This document shows positions 53,334 to 62,607 of a stretch of 64,000 bases of DNA, piece after piece. Each line of letters starts with the position of its first letter. The stretch's first letter is position 1. The translations under genes were made by a program, and so were the position numbers. The notes under the pieces are model-generated. The model made no database searches. It was not told the origin of the DNA and was given only the letters and a program-made list of their open reading frames with translations. The DNA is taken from contig JAJDTR010000127.1 of NCBI GenBank assembly GCA_022827055.1, forward strand, positions 30,287-94,286. The letters are read 5' to 3'. Source of the stretch: Candidatus Poribacteria bacterium. GTDB taxonomy: Bacteria > Poribacteria > WGA-4E > JAJDTR01.

Positions 53334-54203
53334 ATGGATTCTTCCGAGGTATACAGCAAACTAAACATGAAAACGACAACTATTGGATTCACACTTCTCT
53401 GCATAAGTCTTCACATGGTAAGTCTACTTCTTCCTAATGTCGGTCACGCGCAGTTCATGAAAGACGTGGTTGCCATCTGGCTTTTTGACGAGGGCAACGG
53501 CAAGAAAATCAACGATTATGCTCGAAAGGGCCATGATGGTGTGTTCCTTACCGGGAAACCCGACTGGGTCGAGGGGAAATTTGGCACCGCTCTGCAGTTT
53601 CACGGTGTAGATGGGATGGCGTGGGCGGACATTAAAAAACCCGTGGCTATGGACTCGGTTGATTTTAGCATTGGATGCTGGATGAAACCTGGAAAACCGC
53701 AGCGCACGTGGGCAAATCTACTCGCCGGTCGAGATGAAGAAGATTCACACACCGGGATCTCCCTCCTACAGTATGAAAATCATGTTAACCGCTATAGAAT
53801 AGCCATCGGGGGAGTTTTCGCTTGGCAGGGATTGGGCAATCCACGGCACGGGGTTCGACTCAAAACAGACGAATGGAATCATCTAGTGTTCGTCCGGAAA
53901 GGTAGGAATGGAACTTGGTATCTCAACGGCGAACCGGATCGTCCAATGAGGAACGGATTTCACATAGACCTCGGTTCGGAAAAAAGGCTTGGACGTGCAA
54001 GGAAGAATTTCCGAATAGGCACAGCCGTATTCGACGATGCGCGCCGCTGGCGAGGCATACTTGATGAGACCTTTATTTTCGAGAGAGCACTGAGCCAGGA
54101 GGAAATCATCAGGATCATGAACAACGGTATCGTGGTGGGACAACATGTTGATGCGAAGGGAAAAACAGCTACTGTCTGGAGCAAGATTAAATCCTCAAAT
54201 TAA
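53334..54203 (+). CDS. Secreted LamG domain protein
   Basis: 289 residues from 53334; the ATG at 53367 (MKTTTIGFTLL) would fit the paralogues better and give 278 residues, but neither has a clear ribosome site. Signal peptide, then AIWLFDEGNGK, FSIGCWMKP, WNHLVFVRKG, WYLNGEPDR, FRIGTAVF and LDETFIFERALSQE, a LamG domain. The tail is GKTATVWSKIKSSN, the shared motif with Ser replacing Gly after Trp. Closest to 37951-38745. Two TATAAT boxes (53305, 53321) lie just upstream. Confidence 0.88.
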   Translation: MDSSEVYSKLNMKTTTIGFTLLCISLHMVSLLLPNVGHAQFMKDVVAIWLFDEGNGKKINDYARKGHDGVFLTGKPDWVEGKFGTALQFHGVDGMAWADIKKPVAMDSVDFSIGCWMKPGKPQRTWANLLAGRDEEDSHTGISLLQYENHVNRYRIAIGGVFAWQGLGNPRHGVRLKTDEWNHLVFVRKGRNGTWYLNGEPDRPMRNGFHIDLGSEKRLGRARKNFRIGTAVFDDARRWRGILDETFIFERALSQEEIIRIMNNGIVVGQHVDAKGKTATVWSKIKSSN

Positions 54204-54384
54204 CACACAATCTGTGTCTGCAACCCGATTGCTGTATTTTTGTAAACGCTTAACCAATTGCCAGATTCCATCTAGCTTCGCGTTATGTATATGAATCAGG
54301 CTTCCGCTGCCTCTGGACGGGGAAATCAACCAATCGAACCAGGCATCTTATTCTGCAGAATCGTAACCTGTAAAACTATTTGCT

Positions 54385-55602
54385 ATGAAAATAACCGATC
54401 TCAAGACATACGTAGTCGCCAATCCGCCTCTCCACCGCGGCGGTCCCTATTTTGTCTTCCTAAAACTGACCACCGATGACAACGTTCACGGCTTCGGAGA
54501 GGTGTACGGCGTGCCGTTCCAACCCGGCAAAGTTGCCGCACTCATTGAGGACGTTGTCAGTCGAAACGTCATAGGGCGGGATCCGTTCCAGATTGAAAAA
54601 CTCTGGCGGATCGTGTACTCCAGGGGTTACACGCAACATCCCGATCTTACTTTGGTCGGAATACTAAGCGGAATCGAAATTGCCTGTTGGGATATCATCG
54701 GTAAGGCATTGAGCCAACCCATCTACAACCTGCTCGGCGGGCAAGTCCACGAGAAACTCCGGTCCTACACCTATCTGTATGCCGAATCCGACGTGCCTCC
54801 TCCAAGCGATACCGATCATGACCGCAGGATACCCGTCAACTTGCACAGTAATCCGGAGCTCGCTGCGGAACGAGCCGCCGTATACGTTGAGCATGGCTTT
54901 ACCGCCGTCAAGTTCGATCCTGTCTGGGGAATGTCCGCCTTTGACCCGCGGCAGCTTTCTTTAGAGGTGCTGGACAACGCCGAACGCGTCACAAAGAGCA
55001 TTCGAGAAGCGGTCGGCAACAGGTGCGATCTCCTCATCGGTACTCACGGACAAATGACCACTTCCAGCGCAATTCGTCTCGCCAAGCGACTAGAGTCGTT
55101 CGACCCGCTTTGGTTCGAGGAACCGGTGCCGCCTGAAAACCGATCGGAAATGGCACGTGTTGCCCAATCCACCAGCATCCCGGTGGCTTCCGGCGAACGC
55201 TTGGCGACAAAGTACGAATTCGTTGAACTTCTCCAGAGGCAGGCCGCCGCGATCCTTCAACCCGCTCTCGCGCGAGTTGGAGGAATTCTTGAAGCAAAGA
55301 AGATCGCCGGTATGGCGGAGGCGCATTACGCGCAGATTGCCCCTCATCTCTACTGCGGTCCCATAGAAGCCGCCGCCAACATTCAACTCGGCACATGCAG
55401 CCCGAATTTCCTCATTCAGGAAAGCATTGAGACGTTCGGAGGCTTTCACGCCGAACTCCTCAAGGATCCCATCACATGGGAAGACGGCTACATTATACCG
55501 CCAGAAAAACCGGGATTGGGCGTTGAACTGGACGAGGAAGTCGCGGCACAGCATCCGTATTCCGGTCCCATCTTTCCCGAAATGACTGATCAGCCAATTT
55601 AG
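54385..55602 (+). CDS. Enolase-superfamily (mandelate racemase/muconate-lactonising) protein
   Basis: 405 residues. N-terminal capping domain, then a TIM barrel with K176 in AVKFDP, E245 in WFEEPVPPE, E271 in ASGERLA and a late His in IAPHLY. The usual first metal ligand (often DxN or DFH) is instead LIGTHG at 218-223, with His222 in place; Thr stands where Asp is common. Proteins of this type dehydrate or cycloisomerise sugar acids. The neighbouring sialidase-like and glycosidase-like genes supply possible sugar acids. No ribosome site precedes the ATG. Confidence 0.88.
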   Translation: MKITDLKTYVVANPPLHRGGPYFVFLKLTTDDNVHGFGEVYGVPFQPGKVAALIEDVVSRNVIGRDPFQIEKLWRIVYSRGYTQHPDLTLVGILSGIEIACWDIIGKALSQPIYNLLGGQVHEKLRSYTYLYAESDVPPPSDTDHDRRIPVNLHSNPELAAERAAVYVEHGFTAVKFDPVWGMSAFDPRQLSLEVLDNAERVTKSIREAVGNRCDLLIGTHGQMTTSSAIRLAKRLESFDPLWFEEPVPPENRSEMARVAQSTSIPVASGERLATKYEFVELLQRQAAAILQPALARVGGILEAKKIAGMAEAHYAQIAPHLYCGPIEAAANIQLGTCSPNFLIQESIETFGGFHAELLKDPITWEDGYIIPPEKPGLGVELDEEVAAQHPYSGPIFPEMTDQPI

Positions 55603-55734
55603 CATGGCGCTAAAGCGAACATTGCGAGCAACTGTTTCTGCCGATCGGTGAACGCAAGGGTTGGCAAATCTGGATATGTTTTGCGGTCAACGCTCTTCGC
55701 TTTGGCGTTCTTTCATATAAGGAGCCGACCTGCG

Positions 55735-57102
55735 ATGACTGGGGCGATTCTCTTCTCATTGCAATGCCTGCTGCAAGCCAAAACCACTTCCCCTGGACCA
55801 AATATGTCCCCAACTGAGTCTGAAGTTCCCGGCAAAAGGTCGACCAAACCCAAAAAGCTCGAAGGGTGGAAATGGGATGTGACAATCTATGACCGCCCCG
55901 GTTGGTCAACGCCGTGGATCGCCGGTCCCAAGCTTGTTGAGAATGAAATCCTCGTGCAGTGTATCTCGCATCCGGAGGACATCTACTACGACGATTGGTA
56001 TGCGGAGAAAAGCGAAACAGTCACACTCTCGTCAACAGATGGCGGCTTGTCATGGACGGAGACCTCCAACGAACGCATCGCCAGCGGCGTAACGAACTCC
56101 CCTGACGATTTTATGGTCGATGTGTCCACACGCTCCGCCCTTACGGAGGAAGAAGCTCAGGAAAGAAAACGGCGATTGGAGGCAGTCGGGCTTGGACATC
56201 TATATGATACGACTCTCGGCAGTGGACCATCTGGCTGGCTAATCTACCCTGACTCCATGGCAGCCGAACTCAAGGCAAAAGGATATTCTGTTTTCGACGA
56301 ACATCCGATTATTCCCGAAGGCCAAGCCGCAGTTTACGCCCGAGCAATTCAGGCAAGATACTCTACAAACCGTGGAGAGACTTGGGCAGACGCGAACATT
56401 CAGGGGTTGCCGATTTTCGGACATGGACCCGTTCTCAATGGAAGCCTTGAACTGTCCGACGGCACAAGACTCGAATTCTTTTACGGCTGCGAGCTTCACG
56501 AGCAGATGCGCTCGGTTTACGTGCTCCGTTCCACCGACGGAGGTAAGAACTGGCAGGCGTCCAGAATCCCCGCCGATCCGAAACTCTCCCTGACTGAAAC
56601 CTCGATGGTGGCATTCCCCGGTGGTAGAGTGCACATGATGATGAGGTGCGACGTTGGAGGCGACGGCTTTATCTGCTCAACGAACTCCGACGACAGCGGC
56701 TTGACGTGGAGTCCGGCGAAGCGCACACCCATACGTGGCCAACCGCTCCTACTGCTTAAGCTGCGGGATGGGGGCATACTTTGCACCTATTGCCACCGTT
56801 CGTTTCCCGGCGGAATCCGAGCCTGTCTCAGTTACGATCAGGGGGAATCCTACGATTTTGAAAACGAAAAAATCTTGAGAGACGACGTGATTCCCGGTCC
56901 CTGGATCTCTCCGTGCGGTCCTCCCTCTATTGAACTCGCCGATGGATCCATCTTCAGCGTTTACACACTTCCGAAAGTTATGCAGTTGAAACCCGGAGAA
57001 ACAGCTGACGGGGGATTGTTCTGCGTCCGACCAAAGTACCATTGCTATGTCGCAGGCAGCCGTTACACTCTGGACTATGTCCGTTCCCTACCGGGCAAGT
57101 GA
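55735..57102 (+). CDS. BNR-repeat sialidase-like protein
   Basis: About 455 residues from ATG at 55735, chosen for AAGGAGCCGACCTGCG upstream (a GTG at 55648 adds 29 residues). Four Asp-box-like motifs: SSTDGGLSWTE, STNRGETWAD, STDGGKNWQ and NSDDSGLTWSP, each at the turn of a propeller blade. The TEDY-like catalytic set of true sialidases is not obvious, so a different glycosidase or lyase, or a binding protein, is possible. A hydrophobic start suggests export. It lies between the enolase-superfamily gene and a glycosidase-like gene. Confidence 0.83.
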   Translation: MTGAILFSLQCLLQAKTTSPGPNMSPTESEVPGKRSTKPKKLEGWKWDVTIYDRPGWSTPWIAGPKLVENEILVQCISHPEDIYYDDWYAEKSETVTLSSTDGGLSWTETSNERIASGVTNSPDDFMVDVSTRSALTEEEAQERKRRLEAVGLGHLYDTTLGSGPSGWLIYPDSMAAELKAKGYSVFDEHPIIPEGQAAVYARAIQARYSTNRGETWADANIQGLPIFGHGPVLNGSLELSDGTRLEFFYGCELHEQMRSVYVLRSTDGGKNWQASRIPADPKLSLTETSMVAFPGGRVHMMMRCDVGGDGFICSTNSDDSGLTWSPAKRTPIRGQPLLLLKLRDGGILCTYCHRSFPGGIRACLSYDQGESYDFENEKILRDDVIPGPWISPCGPPSIELADGSIFSVYTLPKVMQLKPGETADGGLFCVRPKYHCYVAGSRYTLDYVRSLPGK

Positions 57103-57128
57103 TTATCGCCCCCGTCGAAATTCACATT

Positions 57129-57141
57129 TGTAGGGTGGGCA
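57129..57141. repeat. Truncated P1 repeat
   Basis: TGTAGGGTGGGCA followed by unrelated sequence, 26 bases after the preceding stop codon. Only the left half of the palindrome is kept. Confidence 0.7.
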
Positions 57142-57205
57142 TGGCGTAGCGGCGTTTCAGACCGACCGAATCCTCCGACTTTCCACATCAACGTGAGTGA
57201 AGCAC

Positions 57206-59533
57206 ATGGTTGATCAATCAAACGCAATGGTACTGAGAATGGCTATACTGGCTTTCGGGGACACCGGACCAACCCGCTCAACGGACAAATCTCATTCCGC
57301 CAATGATCTTCGCGGCTTGGATGGCTGCATCGCCGAGGTCGATCTTCGAATCCTGGGTGACAGGGGTGATTCCGTGAAGCCGCTTCGGTGGAGATACCGG
57401 GAGCTTTTGATTGAGTGGGGATTCAAAAAGGGAACCGAGAATCTGGCATTCGACGGTAGCATACAATCCACACACTTTCTCGGCAAAGTCGCCACAGTCA
57501 AACCATTACGCGGAGATAGCGCAACCGAAATGACCGCCGAACATTCTTGGAAATCGTCTCCAAGCGCAGGCTCACGCCGCGGGATTGTAGTATCCGTGCT
57601 ATATGCGGACACAGTCCGCGGTCCCGGACGAACGATACTTACGGTGCGGACGTGTTCGGGAAGTTTCTCCTTCCAACCGGTCGACCTCTGGGACGGACCT
57701 ATTTTGGCACCGGCACATGGGTTTTTCGTAGCTGACATTTCATCGAATCTAACCGCGGCGGCATTCGAAGACGATTTGGCATCAAAGAACCTGAAGTCAA
57801 TTCGCCAGATGGTTCGCGAACACACGGAACAGACGTGGGAGGGCGCGATGAAAGCCATTCACGGAAAAATAAAGTCCACCGGTCTCCCGACTCCGCCATA
57901 CCATCCGCGAATGGATGTGGCTGTGCCTGATGAGAATCTGAGCGCGCTATGGCGTATCGGTGCTTGGCAGCTCATTAAGAATTGTCCGAGGATTCATCGC
58001 GATGACATTCACCTCGTCGGCAAAACCGGCGATGTCGGAAGTTGCAGGCGAATTGATGACACGGACGACCCCCAAGGCATGTATGTCGTGCGTAACCACC
58101 CATTTCCTCCGCTGAGTTGCGAAACCGAGCGCATCCTATTGGCGCTAGACCACATGGGAATGCACGACGTGTCGCGCGACGGCATATCCATTTGGTTAGA
58201 GAATCAACAACCGAACGGAGCATTGTTTGTCAATTCGGGAATCGAAGCGGCACACAGACAGGGGGCGCTGCAAATTCCGTGGATCTTGCCGGAACACGCG
58301 CGGTTAACGGGTGATCGGAAGTGGCTAGAGCAGGGTGCACCCAAACTGAAGGCAGTGGCGGAGTGGATAATCAATCGGCGCCGTTGCACGATGAAAGAGA
58401 CACTATCGCGAGAAGAAGTTTCAGGGATTAAAGACGGAACGTGGTCTCCTTATGGACTGCAACCTCCTGCTTCAATGGGAGACTCCGATGCCAGAGGTTC
58501 CGTATATTTCTTTCTGGCAGACGCGTTTGCCTACCGTTCCATAAAACTCTTGGCAGATGCACTCTCGGAAATTGATTTGCAGACCGGTACAGCCTTGTCA
58601 GTGGAAGTAGAAAACTACGCTCAAGATTTACTTGAGGTGTTGGACGACACCTTCATTCGGTCTCCGCTAATAAAGACTCAAAACGGTACATATCAATCCT
58701 TCTTGCCTCAAGGGTTTCAGGACCGGGGCCCACGCGCCCGAACACTGCCTGAAGGCGTGGATGTGTTTTCCCACTGCGGTCCCTTGGCAGGTGACATAAC
58801 CTGCACCTCATCGTCCATTGACGCTTGGCTGAGAGCCGGGCTACTCTCGGCCGAAGACTCGCGAATCGACGGTCATTTCGACGTGTTAGAGGATATTTTG
58901 CTGCTGGACAACCCTTGGGGGCGCGAATGGCAAAATCGCACCATAGCCAGGGGCGATACCGTAGACGAGGCGTGGTTTAATCACGCAGGATTTGGCTATC
59001 AGAACGGCTGGGAAAGGGTGCCGGACTACTACCTCGTCAAAGATGATATTCCGAATTTCCTCCGCGCTTGGTTAAATCGATGCGCGGTGGACCTAAACAT
59101 GAAAAACTGGACGTTCAATGAGCACACCACACATGTAGAATGCGACAAATCGCATGGGAACGCTGCGTTTCTGTCAAACTTCCGAAAAATGCTGGTGATG
59201 GAGTTGGACGAATCACTCTGGTTTGCTCGGGGAACACCTAGAGCCTGGTTAGAGCAAGGCAAAAGAGTCTCCGTGAGGAACGCCCCGACCCATTTCGGAG
59301 ATGTCGGTTTTGAAATCGTGTCGGACGTGGACAATGGCATCGTTGTTGCTACAGTCGAACTGCCATCGCGAGATTTTCCCGAGTCCGTTTATTTGAGGTT
59401 GCGCCATCCGAAATCTCTATCCATCAAACACGTCACAGTTAACGGTAAACCGTGGCCGCATTTCAGTAGGGAGTTGGAATCGATTGTGCTCACGGATCTC
59501 ACTGGAAAATTAACCTTGCATGCGTCATACTAG
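57206..59533 (+). CDS. Six-hairpin glycosidase-like protein
   Basis: About 775 residues from ATG at 57206 (a GTG at 57197 is alternative). An N-terminal beta-sandwich region is followed by an all-helical segment with GAWQLIKNCPRIH, MYVVRNHPFPPLSCETERIL, LQIPWILPEHARLTGDRKWL and VFFHCGPLA-type blocks typical of (alpha/alpha)6-barrel glycosidases, then a C-terminal beta domain. The family assignment rests on fold-like features; catalytic Glu/Asp residues are not certain. A role in sugar release together with the sialidase-like protein is plausible. No signal peptide is visible. Confidence 0.7.
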   Translation: MVDQSNAMVLRMAILAFGDTGPTRSTDKSHSANDLRGLDGCIAEVDLRILGDRGDSVKPLRWRYRELLIEWGFKKGTENLAFDGSIQSTHFLGKVATVKPLRGDSATEMTAEHSWKSSPSAGSRRGIVVSVLYADTVRGPGRTILTVRTCSGSFSFQPVDLWDGPILAPAHGFFVADISSNLTAAAFEDDLASKNLKSIRQMVREHTEQTWEGAMKAIHGKIKSTGLPTPPYHPRMDVAVPDENLSALWRIGAWQLIKNCPRIHRDDIHLVGKTGDVGSCRRIDDTDDPQGMYVVRNHPFPPLSCETERILLALDHMGMHDVSRDGISIWLENQQPNGALFVNSGIEAAHRQGALQIPWILPEHARLTGDRKWLEQGAPKLKAVAEWIINRRRCTMKETLSREEVSGIKDGTWSPYGLQPPASMGDSDARGSVYFFLADAFAYRSIKLLADALSEIDLQTGTALSVEVENYAQDLLEVLDDTFIRSPLIKTQNGTYQSFLPQGFQDRGPRARTLPEGVDVFSHCGPLAGDITCTSSSIDAWLRAGLLSAEDSRIDGHFDVLEDILLLDNPWGREWQNRTIARGDTVDEAWFNHAGFGYQNGWERVPDYYLVKDDIPNFLRAWLNRCAVDLNMKNWTFNEHTTHVECDKSHGNAAFLSNFRKMLVMELDESLWFARGTPRAWLEQGKRVSVRNAPTHFGDVGFEIVSDVDNGIVVATVELPSRDFPESVYLRLRHPKSLSIKHVTVNGKPWPHFSRELESIVLTDLTGKLTLHASY

Positions 59534-59615
59534 AAAGCGGTTACGAATGGAGACGGGTTCGGATCGATTGCGGATCACGATTTAACCGAATCGACTCAAG
59601 ACTAGGGTTTCTGAC

Positions 59616-60392
59616 ATGACGATTGAAAGCGTCCTCCAAAACGAAACGAAACTTCACCGAGCTTTCTTTGGGGAAGAGTTCGACCTATCTGAATTTGAAG
59701 CCACGCTTCAGAAATATGGAGAAGAAAAAGTTAGGAGTTGGAACGCATTAGGTCTGGAACCTCACTTCTTGCCCGAGATCACAATGAGTCGGGAGGCCGA
59801 GTTTCCCGGTTGGAAAGTTAAGCCCGAAGAATGGTTTTATCTAAAAGTCAATGAGGGAAAGATCCTTCGCCAACGGTCCGATGGAGAACTTCAAGCGGAT
59901 CTCAAAGCCTTTGCATTGGAGGGTGTCACGGTTCTTGTTGATACCCGATTGAAACCGACCCACGCAGAGGACAAGCAGATGTGGGCTGATGACCACCTTT
60001 TTCTTGGTCCGATTATGGAGAGGCTACGCCTAGAAAAGAGGATTTCTGGAAACTATTACGGTCTTCAATCCTCACGCTTTGATGTCTCGATTGATGAATG
60101 GGAATCTGATATCCGGCCTGCCGTGGCTGCGTTCCTTGGATTTGAGCGTTCTCAGATTCGATTGGAGCGGGCAATTGAGATGAACGTCATTCCCCAACTT
60201 TATAGGCACATGCCTCGAAAGGATGATCTCGCGACAGACAGAGGATTTTCTTGGATTTGGCTTGAAGAACACTTCGCTGTACGTGCTAATCGCCTTGTCG
60301 GCGGCCAATTCTATTATGGTGGGTTCGCTTTTGTCTTTTTGCCCGATGCGCTTCGAAGTTACGGCTGTTTTCGTCCGCTTGCCCTGATTTGA
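59616..60392 (+). CDS. Hypothetical protein
   Basis: 258 residues, soluble, rich in charged residues and aromatic clusters (PEEWFYLKVNEGK, WIWLEEHF, FYYGGFAFVFLP). No motif that I recognise. AGGGTTTCTGAC precedes the ATG and codon use looks like that of its neighbours, so it is probably real. It ends 168 bases before the next gene. Confidence 0.6.
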   Translation: MTIESVLQNETKLHRAFFGEEFDLSEFEATLQKYGEEKVRSWNALGLEPHFLPEITMSREAEFPGWKVKPEEWFYLKVNEGKILRQRSDGELQADLKAFALEGVTVLVDTRLKPTHAEDKQMWADDHLFLGPIMERLRLEKRISGNYYGLQSSRFDVSIDEWESDIRPAVAAFLGFERSQIRLERAIEMNVIPQLYRHMPRKDDLATDRGFSWIWLEEHFAVRANRLVGGQFYYGGFAFVFLPDALRSYGCFRPLALI

Positions 60393-60560
60393 AATTTCAC
60401 CTAGGCTTCATGATGGCGAGAATGCTGTTGACAGCCGTCAGGCTCCTCTCTATAATTTCAGCACCTACGATCCACGTACTGCTTCAATGATACATCTAAA
60501 GAAAGGGACGACGTTTCCGGCAACTGCTTCGGACAATACCAACTACGAATAGAGATATCG

Positions 60561-62570
60561 ATGCGCATTGGAATCGGCGGAATTGTCGCAAGAGGTATTT
60601 GTCCAGCAGATGTCGATTCTCCTTACATCAGTCGACGTGAAGACAGTCTCAATCCGCAAACCGCAATTTTACCGGACACGCATGAGAATCAGAATCGCGG
60701 AACCCCCGTTAAGAATGGTGCTTTTCGTATCGTAATCGTAACCAGCTTGTTCTTGCTATCAAGTCTAATTTTGGGAACGGAGGAAAACCGTGCCATGGCT
60801 GTAGACTCAATTGACACACCAAATGCGCGCTACGTCACCCGGATGGACACCTGTCAGCCACAACATGCCCTGTCGGATAGAATGGAACAGGGCAAATGGC
60901 AACTGATAACCTACGAAACTGAAGAACTCAAGGGTACGATGGTCGGGGCGCTTTCCCTCATTAATGCTCCCGATCTGACCATACCGCTGGACGCCACCGG
61001 TTGGCACAAGATCTACATAGGCTACTGGAATCCCTCTCACCTGTACGAGAACGACCCAATCATAAAGGTCAAGTTAAGCGACCAACCTGCTTTTCGCATC
61101 TATCATGAAGATGTGAGCGCCGATAGACAGGATTCTACTTTCTTGCGCGAAGCATTTTTTGACTGTGCTGACCTTACCGGTCGAAACCTCGTAATCGGCA
61201 AGTCAAACGGAATCTTGGGAAAGCAGATGTTCTTTGCTTATGTCAAGTTGGTCCCAATGAGCGCCGAGGAGGTTGACCGAGTCGTCACAGATCGCGCTGA
61301 CACAAGTACGCGAAAGCTGGCGGTCAGCATTGATGGAGCGAGTTACCTTCACCTGTGCGAGTTCAGCACCCCCAACGACATACTCCCTCTTGTCGAACCT
61401 TATCGCAATTCTGATGTGGGGAGAATCTTCTGGGCAGTCTGCTACGGCGCTCTCACCAACTATCCCACCTCGGTGAAGGGAGCGCAATTTCGGGTAGAAG
61501 GCGCATGGCCAAACCTTATTGATCAGGCATATCACGATCGCGACCGAGGCATCACGCCGAGGCACCGCGGCGAAAAACAGACGCTGAACACGCTCAGAAC
61601 TTTGACTGAGCGTGGAATCATTCCCCAGCAGTTGGCTGCCGACCACGTTCACAGCATGGGGGCGGGCATCAAGTTCGATTTGATGTTTCGCATGGGCATC
61701 TTGGGAAGTGTGCCGCGGCAGCCCGACAGGGGCGATTTCGTGTCGCAGCATCCCGAATATCGCCAAGTACATCGCGACGGCACGGTGATTGAAAAAGCCA
61801 GCTACGCCTTTCCAGAGGTACAGCGACTGATGCTAGATCTCATTCGAGAGGCGACAACGCTGATTGACGCTGATGGGATTAACCTCTGCTATACCCGCGG
61901 TCCCCGCTTTCTCTCGTATGAACAGCCGATACTGGACGCCTTTGCTAACAAGTATGGCGAGGATGCCCGTGCCGTAGATCCCACGGATCCGCGCTTGCTT
62001 GAGATTCGTGCCGGCATCATGACGGACTTTATGTATAAGGTACGTCAGACGCTTGATGAGGTGGGCGCCGAGAAGGGCAAACGACTAGAACTCTCCGTCT
62101 GGGCTTGGCCGCATGACCAACCCGTTTGGCTCGGAGAACGCCCCATTGATGAAGGGCTTGATATTCGGGCGTGGATAAAGGCGGGATTATTGGATAGCGT
62201 TGTCTCTCGCGGACGTGATCCAGAACACGGGGTATACGGCATCGACAGCGATTACATATCGCTCGGTAAAGCGCATAACTGCACGTTTATCCTTGCCGAT
62301 GGCGAATACATGCACCGGCTTGGCGAAGAACGAAGGGGACACTGGTTGTCAGCCGCCTATGAAGCCGGAGTTGAATACTTCGCGTATTGGGATGCGGATT
62401 TTGCGCAGATCAATCCGGAACTTTGGGCGTGGTTGCGCCGTATGGGTCACGGTGAAGAGCAACTTAACTGGGATAGCGAAGCGCATCAGATCAAATCCAT
62501 ACAACTTCACACAATCGACGGGATTGATGTCCAGAAGGGTTTGTCGCAAGCCGTGTATTCGGGCGGTTAG
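60561..62570 (+). CDS. Secreted glycosidase-like TIM-barrel protein (GHL10-type)
   Basis: 669 residues. A hydrophobic segment FRIVIVTSLFLLSSLIL (about 55-71) acts as signal or anchor after an unusually long 50-residue N-terminus, which may mean the true start is later or non-standard. The middle (IFWAVCYGALTNYPTSV, then ADGINLCYTRGPRF, KLRLELSVW-type strands and FAYWDADF) resembles proteins of uncharacterised glycosyl-hydrolase-like barrels. Catalytic residues cannot be assigned with confidence. It lies 37 bases before a PhyH gene. Confidence 0.68.
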   Translation: MRIGIGGIVARGICPADVDSPYISRREDSLNPQTAILPDTHENQNRGTPVKNGAFRIVIVTSLFLLSSLILGTEENRAMAVDSIDTPNARYVTRMDTCQPQHALSDRMEQGKWQLITYETEELKGTMVGALSLINAPDLTIPLDATGWHKIYIGYWNPSHLYENDPIIKVKLSDQPAFRIYHEDVSADRQDSTFLREAFFDCADLTGRNLVIGKSNGILGKQMFFAYVKLVPMSAEEVDRVVTDRADTSTRKLAVSIDGASYLHLCEFSTPNDILPLVEPYRNSDVGRIFWAVCYGALTNYPTSVKGAQFRVEGAWPNLIDQAYHDRDRGITPRHRGEKQTLNTLRTLTERGIIPQQLAADHVHSMGAGIKFDLMFRMGILGSVPRQPDRGDFVSQHPEYRQVHRDGTVIEKASYAFPEVQRLMLDLIREATTLIDADGINLCYTRGPRFLSYEQPILDAFANKYGEDARAVDPTDPRLLEIRAGIMTDFMYKVRQTLDEVGAEKGKRLELSVWAWPHDQPVWLGERPIDEGLDIRAWIKAGLLDSVVSRGRDPEHGVYGIDSDYISLGKAHNCTFILADGEYMHRLGEERRGHWLSAAYEAGVEYFAYWDADFAQINPELWAWLRRMGHGEEQLNWDSEAHQIKSIQLHTIDGIDVQKGLSQAVYSGG

Positions 62571-62607
62571 GCTGTGCACAACCGTCAAAAACTCGCGAAA
62601 ATAGAAC

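Noticed and set aside
55090..55605. 171-residue antisense frame within the enolase-superfamily gene
   Set aside because: Complete overlap with a well-supported enzyme gene; no domain or ribosome site.
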